NCBI GenBank assembly: GCA_016782865.1
Contig: JADHXR010000070.1
Span: 1 to 37,507 of the forward strand
From: Phycisphaerae bacterium
Lineage (GTDB): Bacteria; Planctomycetota; Phycisphaerae; Sedimentisphaerales; Anaerobacaceae
DNA: 37,507 bases
Direction of reading: 5' to 3'
The notes below the pieces were generated by a model. That model saw only the letters and a list, made by a program, of their open reading frames with translations, was not told the origin of the DNA and made no database searches. Position 1 is the first letter of the stretch, and every line of letters starts with the position of its first letter. The translations under genes and the position numbers were made by a program. Positions 26,301 through 35,637 of the stretch are shown piece after piece.

Positions 26301-26862
26301 ATCGGCCGCGGGCACGCCTGTGTTTTTGCAGTCTCAAACCCCCGGAGGTGGGCCGGCCGTTCTCTTTGACGGCTCCGCCCATTTCGGCCAGGTCACCCTT
26401 CCTTCTTCTTCAGCGGGCGACTTCATTCTTGTGGCGGTGATCAGCCCCGAGAACCTGAACGCATACCACAACATTGTTGATGACGATGCCGCGCAGCGGC
26501 CTATGTTGTGGGTGGATAACCGGTCTCCCAACACCTACGAGGCGAACTTCAGCCCGACCGGCGCTATTGCCGCCGAGGCCGGCAGCACCGGCACCGAGAA
26601 ATGGGACATCTTGATCTGGGATTCGCGGTCGGGGGTCTTTTACCTCAACAGCCCCACGGTCACTCATTACATCAACGCGGTTCCGTGGTCCCCCGGGGCT
26701 GGATCGCAGGGGTTCAGTCTCTTCAATCGTGGTGGCGACGCAGCGTTTCAGGGGCGCGTGGCGGAATTCCGCATATACAATGACGCCGCAGCTTTTGGGA
26801 TGGATTTTGACGGCCTCTACCAGGAGCTGTTCGACAAGTGGTTTGCCGGGGAAGGACAATGA
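23308..26862 (+). CDS. Large secreted LamG / discoidin-domain surface protein
   Basis: A 1184-residue exported protein with a signal peptide at about 1-24. Apparent domains in order: LamG (about 25-232), FN3-like segment (236-340, ending in YYWRVDEVN and WSF), F5/8-type discoidin-like domain (341-494), second FN3-like segment (498-595), a DDFESY segment starting near 597, a DUF1349-like beta-sandwich (about 694-858), and a second LamG-like domain (971-1174). LamG and discoidin domains usually bind carbohydrates, which suggests polysaccharide attachment. AGGAGG lies 8 bp before the ATG. No C-terminal anchor or PEP-CTERM motif is seen. A strong terminator follows. Confidence 0.88.
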   Translation: MCKRMVMLFFVGWSIALVGVSAQADLIAHWPMDEGAGAIVADVSGGYDGSIEGNVVWTEGKIGSALKFPGVQGNNVNVGNVAINIGSNFTLACWIKISEVSSFHDILAKGPKDPGHYELYLNGSGTGGGGRLKGGAAAYIPDLGDFWSSIKVDDDTWHHIAWTYDGTTVTCYVDGGDTGIKTWAVPGRSVVAESEEFRIGSLASSANPFGGTIDDVRIYDTALPAEEIQQAMKGVPPGRPNPADAATDMPRDIVLSWTRGEFANTHDVYFGTVFDDVNDADTANPLDVLVSPGQSAMTYVPDRLLEFGQTYYWRVDEVNVPPDNTVFKGEVWSFTVEPFVYPITGIAASSNGVSEAGVGPERTVDGSGLDATAGQHSTLDTDMWLAASVEGEPLWIQYEFGRVYKLRQMNVWNYNISAEEIVGFGLKDVRIEYSTDAVEWTTLGSVELAQAAGNFAEKGMIVDLGGVAAKYVRFNVDSAWGTLGQYGLSEVQFQQIPTFAREPQPADGESDVSIDPALSWRVGREAVTHQAHFGMDETKVAQGDAMVDVVTENRYEPGQLNVGTTYYWRVDEVNEAEAVSTWQGDLWSFTTQESLIVDDFESYEDTEPSRIFDVWPDGWKDDTNGSVVGNSEVPFAEQVIVHGGGQSMNLAYDNSAAKVSEAARTWATAQNWTANGVEVLRIWHQGAQAPGSISYDAAGGTYTLRSAGPDIWGTADGFHFAYKELVGNGSITARVDGITDGGVWAKVGVMVRESLEPGATHAMMAVTPANRVSFVHRLAANEGTSDANGDADAFAMPHWVRITREGNILRGEHSSDGVNWTGPTADPAQTEVGAFLPQTVYVGLAMSSFKPGQFAEATFTNVQTTGNVAGGTLTTSQDIGIASNTPELLYVTLQDLAGNSAAVSHEDGFEAVNAPYWKAWDISLDKFAADGVNLTGVKKMYIGVGDRNAAPSGAVGVLYFDDIQLRGSMVADAEPVLHLDASALALQDGDPVVDWGGVSAAGTPVFLQSQTPGGGPAVLFDGSAHFGQVTLPSSSAGDFILVAVISPENLNAYHNIVDDDAAQRPMLWVDNRSPNTYEANFSPTGAIAAEAGSTGTEKWDILIWDSRSGVFYLNSPTVTHYINAVPWSPGAGSQGFSLFNRGGDAAFQGRVAEFRIYNDAAAFGMDFDGLYQELFDKWFAGEGQ

Positions 26863-26966
26863 CCTGCTTACCGGCAGGAGTGAGCGCATCCTGGGAATGC
26901 ACACTGCTAACGGCCCGGGGGGCGGCTGAAGAGCAGTACTTGGTCGCTTTGTAAGAAAAGGTGAAT

Positions 26967-27000
26967 GGGGGCGGTGGCTTCGTCTACCGCCCCCTTGTTT
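26967..27000 (+). terminator. Terminator after the LamG protein gene
   Basis: A 9-bp perfect stem, GGGGGCGGT (26967-26975) with ACCGCCCCC (26986-26994), is followed by TTGTTT. It ends transcription before the oppositely oriented DeoR-family gene. Confidence 0.75.
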
Positions 27001-27138
27001 GTCCCGGCGGCTGAGCGAAAGGCACGCTGCCATGGCAGACGGCGAACGTGAAGATGCGGCGTGAGTCACAGCGTGCACTAGCACGTCCCCCGGTGTGGGC
27101 TGTGTCTCCTGCTGCGCGGCGGGGGTCTCGAGACAAAT

Positions 27139-27903
27139 CTACCTTTCGGCCACTACGATTTGTACATCCTGCTCTTCGAATCGCGTCCGCGTCTCTGCGT
27201 CAATTTCATCCGTGATGATGATATCGATCTGATCCGTCGCCGCAAACCGGGCGAACGAGACCTTGTTGATCTTACTGCTGTCGCACAAGACAATCACGTG
27301 GTTGGCAATCTCGATCATCATCTTCTTGGTCTCGGCCTGTCCCACGTCCGGTGTGGTGGCCCCCTTCTCCGGGCACAAACTGTTGGCCCCCATGAAGGCC
27401 TTGTCAACCGTCAGGCCGGAGCAGGTGTCTCTGCCTTGAATGCCGATCGTGCAATGAAAACGCTTGCGCAGGATCCCTCCCATCACGATCACGTCAGTGC
27501 CTTCCATTTCCTCAAGCACACCGGCAACCGCAAGGTCGTTGGTGATCACCGTGATGTTCTGTCTGTCGTCGAGGAGCTTGGCAAGTTCGAGTGTGGTTGT
27601 GCCCGTGTCCAGGATTATCCGGTCGCCATGGTCGATAAGGGCCAAGGCGGCTTTGGCAATCCGTTGTTTCTGGCGGAGGTGCTGGACCTCTTTCTGCTTC
27701 GAATTGAGTTCAAAGCCCGTCTTGGTCTTTTGAATGGCTCCGCCGTGAGTTCGGGTGACCAGGCCTGCGCGCTGCAGTTCCCTCAGATCCGTGCGCACAG
27801 TTGCGCTGGACACGCCAAAGACCTCGCAAAGCTCATCCACCGTCATTTTCTGTCGTTCATTGATGAGATCCAATATTTTGATTCTTCGTTCTTCGGCAAA
27901 CAC
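27139..27903 (-). CDS. DeoR-family transcriptional regulator
   Basis: A 254-residue repressor. The N-terminal DeoR helix-turn-helix covers about residues 5-57 (MTVDELCEVFGVSSATVRTD at 20-39). The C-terminal DeoR sensor domain (about 75-230) has the family phosphosugar-binding signatures, including LDTGTTTLELA and TDKxxxGA-like VDKAFMGA. Such proteins repress sugar catabolism genes until a phosphorylated sugar intermediate binds. The start is GTG with GAGGGA close upstream. It is divergent from the aldo/keto-reductase-like gene and is the only regulator seen in the cargo, so it may also control the 10066-21709 operon. That link is inferred. Confidence 0.93.
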   Translation of the reverse strand: MFAEERRIKILDLINERQKMTVDELCEVFGVSSATVRTDLRELQRAGLVTRTHGGAIQKTKTGFELNSKQKEVQHLRQKQRIAKAALALIDHGDRIILDTGTTTLELAKLLDDRQNITVITNDLAVAGVLEEMEGTDVIVMGGILRKRFHCTIGIQGRDTCSGLTVDKAFMGANSLCPEKGATTPDVGQAETKKMMIEIANHVIVLCDSSKINKVSFARFAATDQIDIIITDEIDAETRTRFEEQDVQIVVAER

Positions 27904-27972
27904 ACTTCCCTCACAGGTATTAGGACGTACTGAAAAGATCGCGTTGCGGCAACCCTATCTATCGGCAATTAT

Positions 27973-27985
27973 AACCAATATGGTT
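27973..27985. promoter_or_regulatory. Candidate operator palindrome in the divergent region
   Basis: AACCA-ATA-TGGTT is a perfect 5-bp inverted repeat about 70 bp upstream of the DeoR-family start and about 75 bp from the -10 of the divergent promoter. A regulator-binding role is only suggested by position. Confidence 0.3.
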
Positions 27986-28037
27986 GGTTGGCCACATGAC
28001 AAAGCAGTCTTTTTTTAGATATTGGTATTTTTATTTG

Positions 28038-28065
28038 TTGAGTCTGGTGTTGATTGCCCTATAAT
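28038..28065 (+). promoter_or_regulatory. Promoter for the aldo/keto-reductase-like gene
   Basis: TTGAGT (28038-28043) and TATAAT (28060-28065) are separated by 16 bp. The predicted leader of about 115 nt contains an inverted repeat, AACGTG (28122-28127) and CACGTT (28136-28141), which might be a hairpin or operator. Confidence 0.6.
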
Positions 28066-28186
28066 GGAAGGAAATGATAGTATACACAAGCAAACAATAA
28101 ACTATATAGGTGTATGTCCGGAACGTGGCTGACCTCACGTTGAACCGAGCCGAAGGATAGAACAGCATGATGACAGGAGGATCTGT

Positions 28187-29308
28187 ATGTCTGAGCAACT
28201 GAACCGCCGTGATTTCTTGAACAAATCGATGCGTGTATCCGCGGGTATTGTTGTGGGGGGGGCCGGGAGTAGGAGCGCGCATTCCGCCCTGACCAAAGAG
28301 GAGATGGAGAACGCCGCGCGCATTGGCCACACCCGTAGCTACAATCCCAAAATGGAGTACCGCCGCCTGGGCAAGACCGGGCTGTGGGTCTCAGCCGTGT
28401 GCTTGGGAGGGCACTGGAAACGGATCGACAAGGTGATCGGGACCGGGGAGATCAATCCGTACAATGCGCCGACCGACAAAGAGCAGTTTGGCCCGTTCAT
28501 GAAGAACCGAGAGGATGTCATTCACTACTGCCTGGAGCAGGGAATCAACTGTATCGATCTGGCCGGTGATTCCGAGGCGGAAGTCTACTGTCGGGCCCTG
28601 GGCAAGTCACGCGACAAGATCTACCTGGCCTATTCGCACCCGGCCAGCGAGCTGCGCGTTCCTGACAATCGCAAGGCCGACAAACTGCTCGATCTATTCA
28701 AGGCGGGACTGAAACGCTGTAATATCGAGTATGCGGACATCTGGCGGCTCATGGCCCTCGAACGGGGTGGTCAGCATAGCCAGGCGGAGGTCGAGGCAAT
28801 GATGACGGCGCTGACCAAGGCCCGCGAACAGGGGCTGTGCCGATATACGGGTCTGTCTACCCACGACCGTAAGTGGGCCGAGGTGCTTATTAAGACCTAT
28901 CCGGACATCGTCCAGGTGGTCGTGACGCCGTATACTGCCAAGTCCAAGGTCCTGCCGCGCAGCAGCTTCTTCAAAGCAGTTCAAACGCACGACGTGGGAA
29001 TCCTCGGGATCAAGCCGTTCGCCAGCAACTCCTTGTTCATTGGAGACGGTTCGCCGGACAATCCCAATGCCGAAGAAGACGACCGCCGGGCCCGTATGGC
29101 GACTCGCTATATCCTCAACAATCCGGCCATCACTGCACCGATTCCAGGATTGATCAGTACCCACCAGGTGGATAACATGGTCTTGGCTGTGAAGGAGCGT
29201 CGCGAACTGGATCTGGTCGAACGCGCGGAGCTTGAAACCATTGGGGATGAGATGTACGCGCGTCTGCCGGCTGAGTATCAATGGCTCAAGGATTGGGAGT
29301 ACGTGTAA
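28187..29308 (+). CDS. Tat-exported aldo/keto-reductase-like protein with degenerate active site
   Basis: A 373-residue protein with a twin-arginine signal (NRRDFLNKS, residues 6-14; a G8 run at 28255-28262 lies in the signal's hydrophobic part). The remainder aligns with (alpha/beta)8 aldo/keto reductases from RRLGKTGLWVSAVCLGG (59-75) through the IPGLISTHQVDN segment near 325. Of the usual catalytic tetrad only Asp is clear (D124). The Tyr position falls in AGDSE (126-130), the Lys position is at about S150 and the His position is at about M189. It may therefore bind rather than reduce substrates, or use other chemistry. AGGAGG precedes the ATG. It is divergent from the DeoR gene. Confidence 0.85.
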   Translation: MSEQLNRRDFLNKSMRVSAGIVVGGAGSRSAHSALTKEEMENAARIGHTRSYNPKMEYRRLGKTGLWVSAVCLGGHWKRIDKVIGTGEINPYNAPTDKEQFGPFMKNREDVIHYCLEQGINCIDLAGDSEAEVYCRALGKSRDKIYLAYSHPASELRVPDNRKADKLLDLFKAGLKRCNIEYADIWRLMALERGGQHSQAEVEAMMTALTKAREQGLCRYTGLSTHDRKWAEVLIKTYPDIVQVVVTPYTAKSKVLPRSSFFKAVQTHDVGILGIKPFASNSLFIGDGSPDNPNAEEDDRRARMATRYILNNPAITAPIPGLISTHQVDNMVLAVKERRELDLVERAELETIGDEMYARLPAEYQWLKDWEYV

Positions 29309-29376
29309 TCGGCCCAGGCGGGCCCATATCACCGTGTAGAGTTGTGGCTTGATGGTGTGTTTGGTTAGGACGATGG

Positions 29377-30003
29377 ATGAACGCGAAGGGAAACGGACAC
29401 TCGATTTTCTGTGTGTGTATCTTGGCAGGCGCACTGGCCGTTGGGCTGATGGGCTGTTTGAATCAGGGAGGCAGCGGCGGCTCGGCCGAAAGCAACGGCG
29501 AGGTCGCGGTGACCCAGGCGGCGCAGTCTGTGACGCCGCTGCCGGCGCCGGCTGCGGCGGAATCCAACGGCGACTGCGCCGAGGAAGAAGAGCCGGAATG
29601 GGCCGACAATTCCTATTGCTACGTGTGCCATCTGAACTATGACGGTGAAGAGTTGACACAGAACCACGAGATCGTCGGTGTCGGCTGTGAGACGTGTCAC
29701 GGGATCTCCGAGCGGCACAGCGCCGATGAGGATGGCATTACGCCGCCGGATGTCATGTTCCCCAAGGAGAAAATAGGCGCTTACTGTATAACCTGTCACG
29801 GGCAGCCCGAACTCGAGCATGTGGACGAGCACAAGCCGCTTCTGGCGAACGATCCGGACGACGAGCACGTGTGCACGGATTGTCACGGCAAGCACAAGAT
29901 GGACGTGCGGACGCGGATCTGGGATAAGGAAACGGGCAAGCTGATTTCCGATGACGGCGTCCGCATGATGTATGAAGACTCGCCGACGCGGGGCAATCCG
30001 TAG
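29377..30003 (+). CDS. Tetrahaem cytochrome c lipoprotein
   Basis: A 208-residue protein with a lipoprotein signal: hydrophobic residues 10-25 and lipobox LMGC ending at C27. A Gly/Ser/Glu/Ala-rich linker (28-75) is followed by four CXXCH haem sites at residues 81-85, 104-108, 137-141 and 166-170. It should be lipid-anchored on the periplasmic or outer face and shuttle electrons. AGGA at 29367-29370 is well placed for the ATG. It lies 68 bp after the aldo/keto-reductase-like gene and could be in one transcript with it. The family resembles small tetrahaem (NapC/NrfH-like or c3-like) carriers only in haem count. Confidence 0.88.
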   Translation: MNAKGNGHSIFCVCILAGALAVGLMGCLNQGGSGGSAESNGEVAVTQAAQSVTPLPAPAAAESNGDCAEEEEPEWADNSYCYVCHLNYDGEELTQNHEIVGVGCETCHGISERHSADEDGITPPDVMFPKEKIGAYCITCHGQPELEHVDEHKPLLANDPDDEHVCTDCHGKHKMDVRTRIWDKETGKLISDDGVRMMYEDSPTRGNP

Positions 30004-30099
30004 CCTGCGCAGGCGCGTTTGCCCGGGGTGCAGTATTGGCGCGTGATAGCTTGTACGGTCCCGGGCCGTGAGGGTTGCATAGCAGAATCGGAGGTTCCT

Positions 30100-33000
30100 G
30101 TGAGGGTGCGAGCTTGGGTTGGTGTGTTCTGTGTGGCCGTGGTGATTGTCTGGGCGACCGTACCTGTGTGCCTCCAGGGCAGCGAAGCAACCGGAACCCG
30201 CCTGAGAAGCCTGCCCAAACAGCTTAACGGGCTGTACATCACCGAATTCATGGCCGCTAATAGGGGTGCACTATCCGATGGCGACGGTCGCTTTTCGGAT
30301 TGGATTGAAATCTATAATGCGGCGAGCGCTCCGGTCAACCTGGCCGGCTGGCATCTGACGGATAACCCGGAGGACCTGTCAAGGTGGACTTTTCCCGGGA
30401 GCACGGAGCTTGCGGCTAGGAGCTATCTGCTGGTTTTCGCTTCCGGTCGAAATGCCGACGGGAGTGCCTACGTCGATGCGACCGGGCACCTGCACACGAA
30501 CTTTCGCATTGACAAGGACGGTGGCTACTTGGCGTTAGTTGCCCCGGATGGCAAGACTGTCGTCCATGCGTACGAGGATTACCCGCTCCAGGCGCGCGAC
30601 GTTGCCTACGGGCTTCCTCAGCGAGTCGATTCTCTTGTCCCCGCCTTTACCGAATCGGCTTTTCACGTTCCTTGCGCCGGCGACCAAGGCGAGCTTTGGA
30701 CAGACTTAGAGTACGCTGACTCATTCTGGACTCGCGGCTGGACGGGTATTGGGTTTGGCACAACCAGCGCTGTCACCGCGGGACTATTGGCTCGCTGGCC
30801 GTTAGATGAGGGAGCCGGTGTTATCGTGGGCGATGAGGTGAGTGAGTATCACGGCGTTCTCGTTGGTGCCCCCGGGCCGACATGGGTTCAGGGACACGAA
30901 GACGAGGGGACGGCGCTGCGGTTCGACGGCCAAACTGGAAATTACGTCGATTTCGGCAATGTGGACATCAACATCGGATCGAGTTTTACCCTAGCGTGCT
31001 GGGTCAATGCGCCAGCCGCGGCTCTCGGCCGATACGGCGTGCTCCTTGCCAAAGGGCCCAAGAATGCCGGTCATTACGAATTATACCTCAACGGCAGTAC
31101 CGGTGGCGGTCGCACCAATGGGGGAGCCGCGATGTACGTACCGGACTTGGGAGACTTCTGGTCGGGCTACGTGGTACCCGACGGCACTTGGCATCATCTT
31201 GCCTGGGTCTACGACGGAGCCAGCGTCAGTTTCTACGCAGATGGACAACTGTGCCGGACGTTTCGAGCCAGCGGGGAAGTGACGCCGGAGACCGCGCCGC
31301 TCAAGATCGGCGCATTGGCAGATGGAGGTTTGCCTTTTCTGGGAAGACTTGACGACATTCGTATTCATGCCACGGCCTTATCGCCCGCGCAGGTTCAGTC
31401 CCTTACTGACGGCCGGGTCGCCGACCTCAAGACAGACGTCGCCGCCGAAATGCTCGGCGTCAACAGTACCCTCTGGATGCGGCTCGAATTCGCCTGTTCC
31501 GATCCGGCCGCTTATGATTTCCTGCTACTTCGACTGAAGTACGCTGACGGATTCGTGGCTTACCTCAACGGAGCCAAGGTTGCGCAAGACAGTGCGCCGC
31601 AGGATGTCACCTGGTGTTCGGCTGCACTGACAGCGCGCTCGGTCGCATCGGTCGAAACATTCGCAGAGTTCGACCTGTCGGCGAGCATCCATCTGCTGCG
31701 TCCGGGCAAGAACGTCTTGGCACTTCAGGCCCTCAACGACGGCTCTGACGACCCCGTCTTTCTGATGCTGCCCATGCTCATCGCCGGCGGCGATATGGCG
31801 CGATCGGAGGAGAAATGCTATTTCGTGTCCCCCACGCCGGGCTGGCAAAACACGACAGGCTACCCTGCCTTGGCACAGGCGCCGCAGTTCTCGACACCCT
31901 CCGGCACGTTCACTGATTCATTTTTGCTTGAGCTGAGCGTCGCGTCGCCCGATGCCGAGATCTTCTACACGGTTGACGGCTCTGAGTCTACGCAGGGCTC
32001 CCGCAAGTACATTGCTCCCATCCCCGTCAGCTGCTCGCTTGAGGTTCGGGCGCGTACTTTTGAACCGAACAAGGTGCCAAGTCCTGTGGTAAGCCATGTT
32101 TTTCTGGCCCTTGATTCGGACCTGACCGGCTTCAGTTCAAACCTTCCCATCGTACTGCTCGACACGTGGGGCCGCAGCATCCCTGGATCGGCCAGCGACA
32201 GTTACGCGGAATCGCGCGCGATCCTTATCGACACAGGCAGCGGGGGCCGAGCCAACGTGGAGGACGAGATCAACCACGCCGGGCGGGCTGGCATACGGGT
32301 TCGTGGGCGCAGCTCCACCCGCTTCCCCAAGAATCAGTACAAGTTCGAGACGTGGGGCGACGATAACGAGGATCAGAATGCCTCGCTTTTTGGTTTACCG
32401 GGTGAATCGGACTGGGTCTTGTACGGACCCTATAGTGACAAGACCCTGATGCGCAATTATCTGGCCTACCGATGGTGGGGGGCGCTGGGACACTATTCCG
32501 TACGTACGCGTTTCTGTGAGGTTTTTTTGAATGACGACGGTGATCAAATGATGTCCCACGCCGACGACTACGTGGGGGTCTATCTCTTGACGGAAGCCAT
32601 TAAGATTGGCCCGGATCGCGTTGACATCACCGAGTTGACGCCACAAGACAACGCTAAGCCGGAGATCACCGAGGGGTACATCATTGAGATGGGGAACGCC
32701 AACCCCAGCGGTTTTGCCTCCTACATCAGCGGCCAAACCGTGCAGTTCAACTACTGGGATCCCGATGCCCGCCAGTTGACCACGCTCCAGAAGCAGCACG
32801 TCCAGGACTACATCGCCGATTTCGAGACTGCCCTATATGGCTCCGACTTTGACGACCGCACGAACGGCTACGCCGCGTATACCGATGTGGATTCACAGGT
32901 CGACTACGAGATCATGCGAGAGTTTACACGAAATTTCGATGGAGGCAGCACCTTCTTCTACTTGGATCGTGACGGCAAACTAACGATGGGCCCCCTGTGG

Positions 33001-34813
33001 GACTACAACATGGCCATGGGAAACGTCGATTATGCACATAACGACGAGCCCGGATACTACACCACCGGCTGGAACGATTCCTACATGGCTCCTGGCGTCA
33101 ATGGCTGGTGTCCCTGGTGGTACCGGCTCAGGGATGATCCCGACTATCAACAGAGGCTGATCGACCGCTGGTTCGAGTTGCGCCAGGGTCTTCTGTCCGA
33201 TACGAGTATTCTGGCCCAGATAGCAACTGCCGTGGCTTTGCTGGAGCACGAAGCGACCGCCCGAAACTTCGAAAAGTGGCACACTCTCGGGAGTTACGTC
33301 TGGGCCAATCCGCCTGGATGGGAAGATCGGCGGACATATCAAAGCGAAGTCGATTGGATGAGGCGGTGGCTGTTGGAACGCGCTGCCTGGATCGATGAAC
33401 AGTTTGTCAAGCCGCCGCAGATTATCCTGGAGGAAGACCTTCCGGCGGGCAAAGCCATCGCCACTCTAACGCGCGGTGATCAGCGCGGAGAAATCTACTA
33501 CACCCTGGACGGTTCGGATCCCCGAATCTTCGGCTGCCCCGGACAAGAGAGCATCTTGCTGGTTCCGGAGGACGCGCCGAAAAAAGTCCTTGTTCCCACG
33601 GGGTCCGTTGACACGTCGTGGAGAGGCGATAGAGCTTTCGACGATTGCATGTGGACCGATGCCGACTATGTCGTGGGCGGAAGCGGCGGCGTAGGTTACG
33701 ATGAGAGTGCAGACTTTCAGCCGTACATCTCCTATGATGTCAGCGGGCTCATGAATGGCGATATTGAGCCGGGCGCGAACACGACCTGTTACGTACGCAT
33801 TCCCTTCTCGGTCAATCCGGAGGACGTTGGCGCCTTCTCGGCCCTGAGCCTGTCCGTCCGCTTTGACGATGCCTTTGTGGCGTATCTCAACGGAACGGAA
33901 ATCGCTCGCTCGGAGAACGCCCCGGCTGAGCTCGCTTGGGATTCCGCCGCTGAGCAGACCCTGGCGGAGTCCTCTGCATTCGTTGCGTACGACGTATCCG
34001 CGTTCATGGCGGAGCTGACATCCGGCCGCAATATCCTTGCCGTTCACGGTATGAACCACCCTGCCGAGCAGCTCCGATTTGTTGATCTCGGTGAGACTGG
34101 AGGCCTCGGTTGCCAGTGGTGCTTATGACCTCGCTTGTGGTGACATCGCAGCGTCGGCTCTGAAATACTCACTGACTACGCCGGTCCTGCTGCCTGAAGG
34201 CACGGTCTTGAAAGCCAGGACATTGTGTTCGGGACATCCCCGCAGCTCCTGGAGCGGGCTAGCGACCGCCCGCTTCGATGTTAACGCACGCGGATCGAAC
34301 CTCCGCGTTACGGAGATCATGTACCACCCTGTTGATCCCGATCCATATGACTCCTTTGCGAAGGAGGACTACGAGTTTCTGGAAATAGAGAATACGGGTA
34401 CGCAAAGAGTCAATTTGGACGGGGCGCGTTTTACCGAGGCGATTGAATTCGCCTTTCCCAATCTCGATCTTGCCCCGGGTGAGTACCTGATCCTGGCCAA
34501 GAACCCAACGGCTCTGCAGGCGCAACACCCGACCTTGCCGGCGAGGACCATTGTCCTGGGACCGTACGAAGGACAACTCAGTAACGGTGGCGAGCGGCTC
34601 TCGTGGGAGGACCCTGCCGGTGCGATCATACAAGAGTTCTCCTATGAGGACTCCTGGTATCCGCTAACCGACGGTCGCGGCTTCTCTCTCACGGCGACCG
34701 AGCCATCTTCAAGCCATCCCGAGGAATGGAGCCTGAGACAAGCATGGCGAGCCAGCACGATACTGGGAGGCTCGCCTGGATGGGATGATATGCTAATCTT
34801 CCCCCGGCCATGA
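30100..34813 (+). pseudogene. Giant lamin-tail / LamG / CotH-kinase surface protein, frameshifted near 34080
   Basis: The preferred start is GTG 30100 with GGAGG at 30089-30093; a signal peptide follows. Domains, approximate residues: lamin-tail (43-157), LamG (230-433), chitobiase-like segment (IFYTVDGSES, about 620), CotH kinase-like domain (679-1103, with RGRSST and GPLWDYN motifs), and a second chitobiase-like segment (GEIYYTLDGSDP, about 1129). The first frame ends at 34128, but similarity moves to another frame at about 34080 (RF, then LISVRLEA) and continues to 34813 with a second lamin-tail domain. One extra base near GATTTGTTGATC explains this. It may be a real frameshift or a sequence error. 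CotH-type domains phosphorylate secreted proteins in spores; the role here is unknown. Confidence 0.82.
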
Positions 34814-35212
34814 AAGGTTCGGCGCCCTATGAAGAATTCAGTATAGGAGGAAAGAACCTGGATCAACCAAATATAACGTCGCTGCCTCGCCGGCTTTCGA
34901 TGGAGTAAGCCGTAGCGAGGCCATACAAGCCGATTCGTCCTCCTGTCGTGGCACACAGTAACACCTTGCCGCTTCTACTTCCTGCCCATGACAAAGACCA
35001 ACCCAAGCTCCCCAGCGCGCAACAGGCGCGCCACCAGCGGCTTCGTTTCGCCTACGGCGCGGTTTCGGCTCCGCTTCGGCCTGCATCGTAAGTCCTGTAA
35101 TGTCAGTCGTTAATCGTTTTGCCACAAGCGCTTACAAACGTGGGCGAAGTACTTGTTGAACGTTGACCCCTGCGGCAAAAACGGCTCTTCAGGCGGTCAC
35201 AGCAAGACTGAT
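34814..35212. other. 399-bp gap with no recognised gene
   Basis: No coding region with plausible start, ribosome site and composition is seen. Positions 35030-35090 are repetitive and GC-rich (recurring CGGCTTCG / GCGGTTTCGG-like words), suggesting a non-coding repeat. Confidence 0.55.
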
Positions 35213-35359
35213 TCAGTCTTCTTGGTCTGCTTCCTTTTCATCTTGTACACCGGGTTGACCCTTGGACTCTGGATGGCATTCCTTGGTCTGCTCGGGCGTG
35301 CATTCTTCGGGCTTATCCTTCTGTTGCTCAGGATTCGTGCAACCGCAAGACTCACACAT
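35213..35359 (-). CDS. Small cysteine-rich protein beginning MCESCGC (48 residues)
   Basis: A 48-residue frame starts with ATG at 35359, with AAAGGAG seven bases upstream on the minus strand. Cysteines lie at residues 2, 5, 7, 20 and 28. The first three form the CxxCxC start seen in other tiny MCxSCGC proteins of anaerobes, suggesting metal or iron-sulfur binding. The rest is rich in Glu, Lys, Gln, Asp and Pro and is probably disordered. The strong ribosome site and the biased amino-acid content support a real gene although it is short. I do not know its function. Confidence 0.68.
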   Translation of the reverse strand: MCESCGCTNPEQQKDKPEECTPEQTKECHPESKGQPGVQDEKEADQED

Positions 35360-35448
35360 GGTCTTCTCCTTTCATTCTTTTCAGGACTCAACTACTCATT
35401 GTATGGTTCCTGCAGAAAACCCACAGTCGTTCCAGGGCTATCTCTCGT

Positions 35449-35637
35449 TTAGCTTAGCATCAGCGCCGGGCAGTTACCCTTGTCCGGCGGCATAGAAAGT
35501 GTGCCTGAATAGACAGCGTCTCTGTTCTCAAACGTCAGTTCTTGCCCTTTGATCTCTCGCGTCGTTTCTAGTGAGAAGACCTCGCCGCAAAGGGTAATTA
35601 CAATCACGAGTATCGTAGATTCGCATAAACGTTTCAT
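35449..35637 (-). pseudogene. N-terminal fragment of a secreted alpha/beta hydrolase
   Basis: A good start (ATG at 35637 with CGGAG 8 bases upstream) opens 62 codons. A signal peptide (about 1-22) is followed by a segment like the entry strand of esterase/dienelactone-hydrolase-type proteins (VYSGTLSMPPDKGNCPALMLS). In intact relatives this is followed at once by SGSGPQDRD and 200 or more residues with the catalytic Ser. Here a TAA stop follows LS and no continuation was found nearby. It looks like a decayed remnant. Confidence 0.6.
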
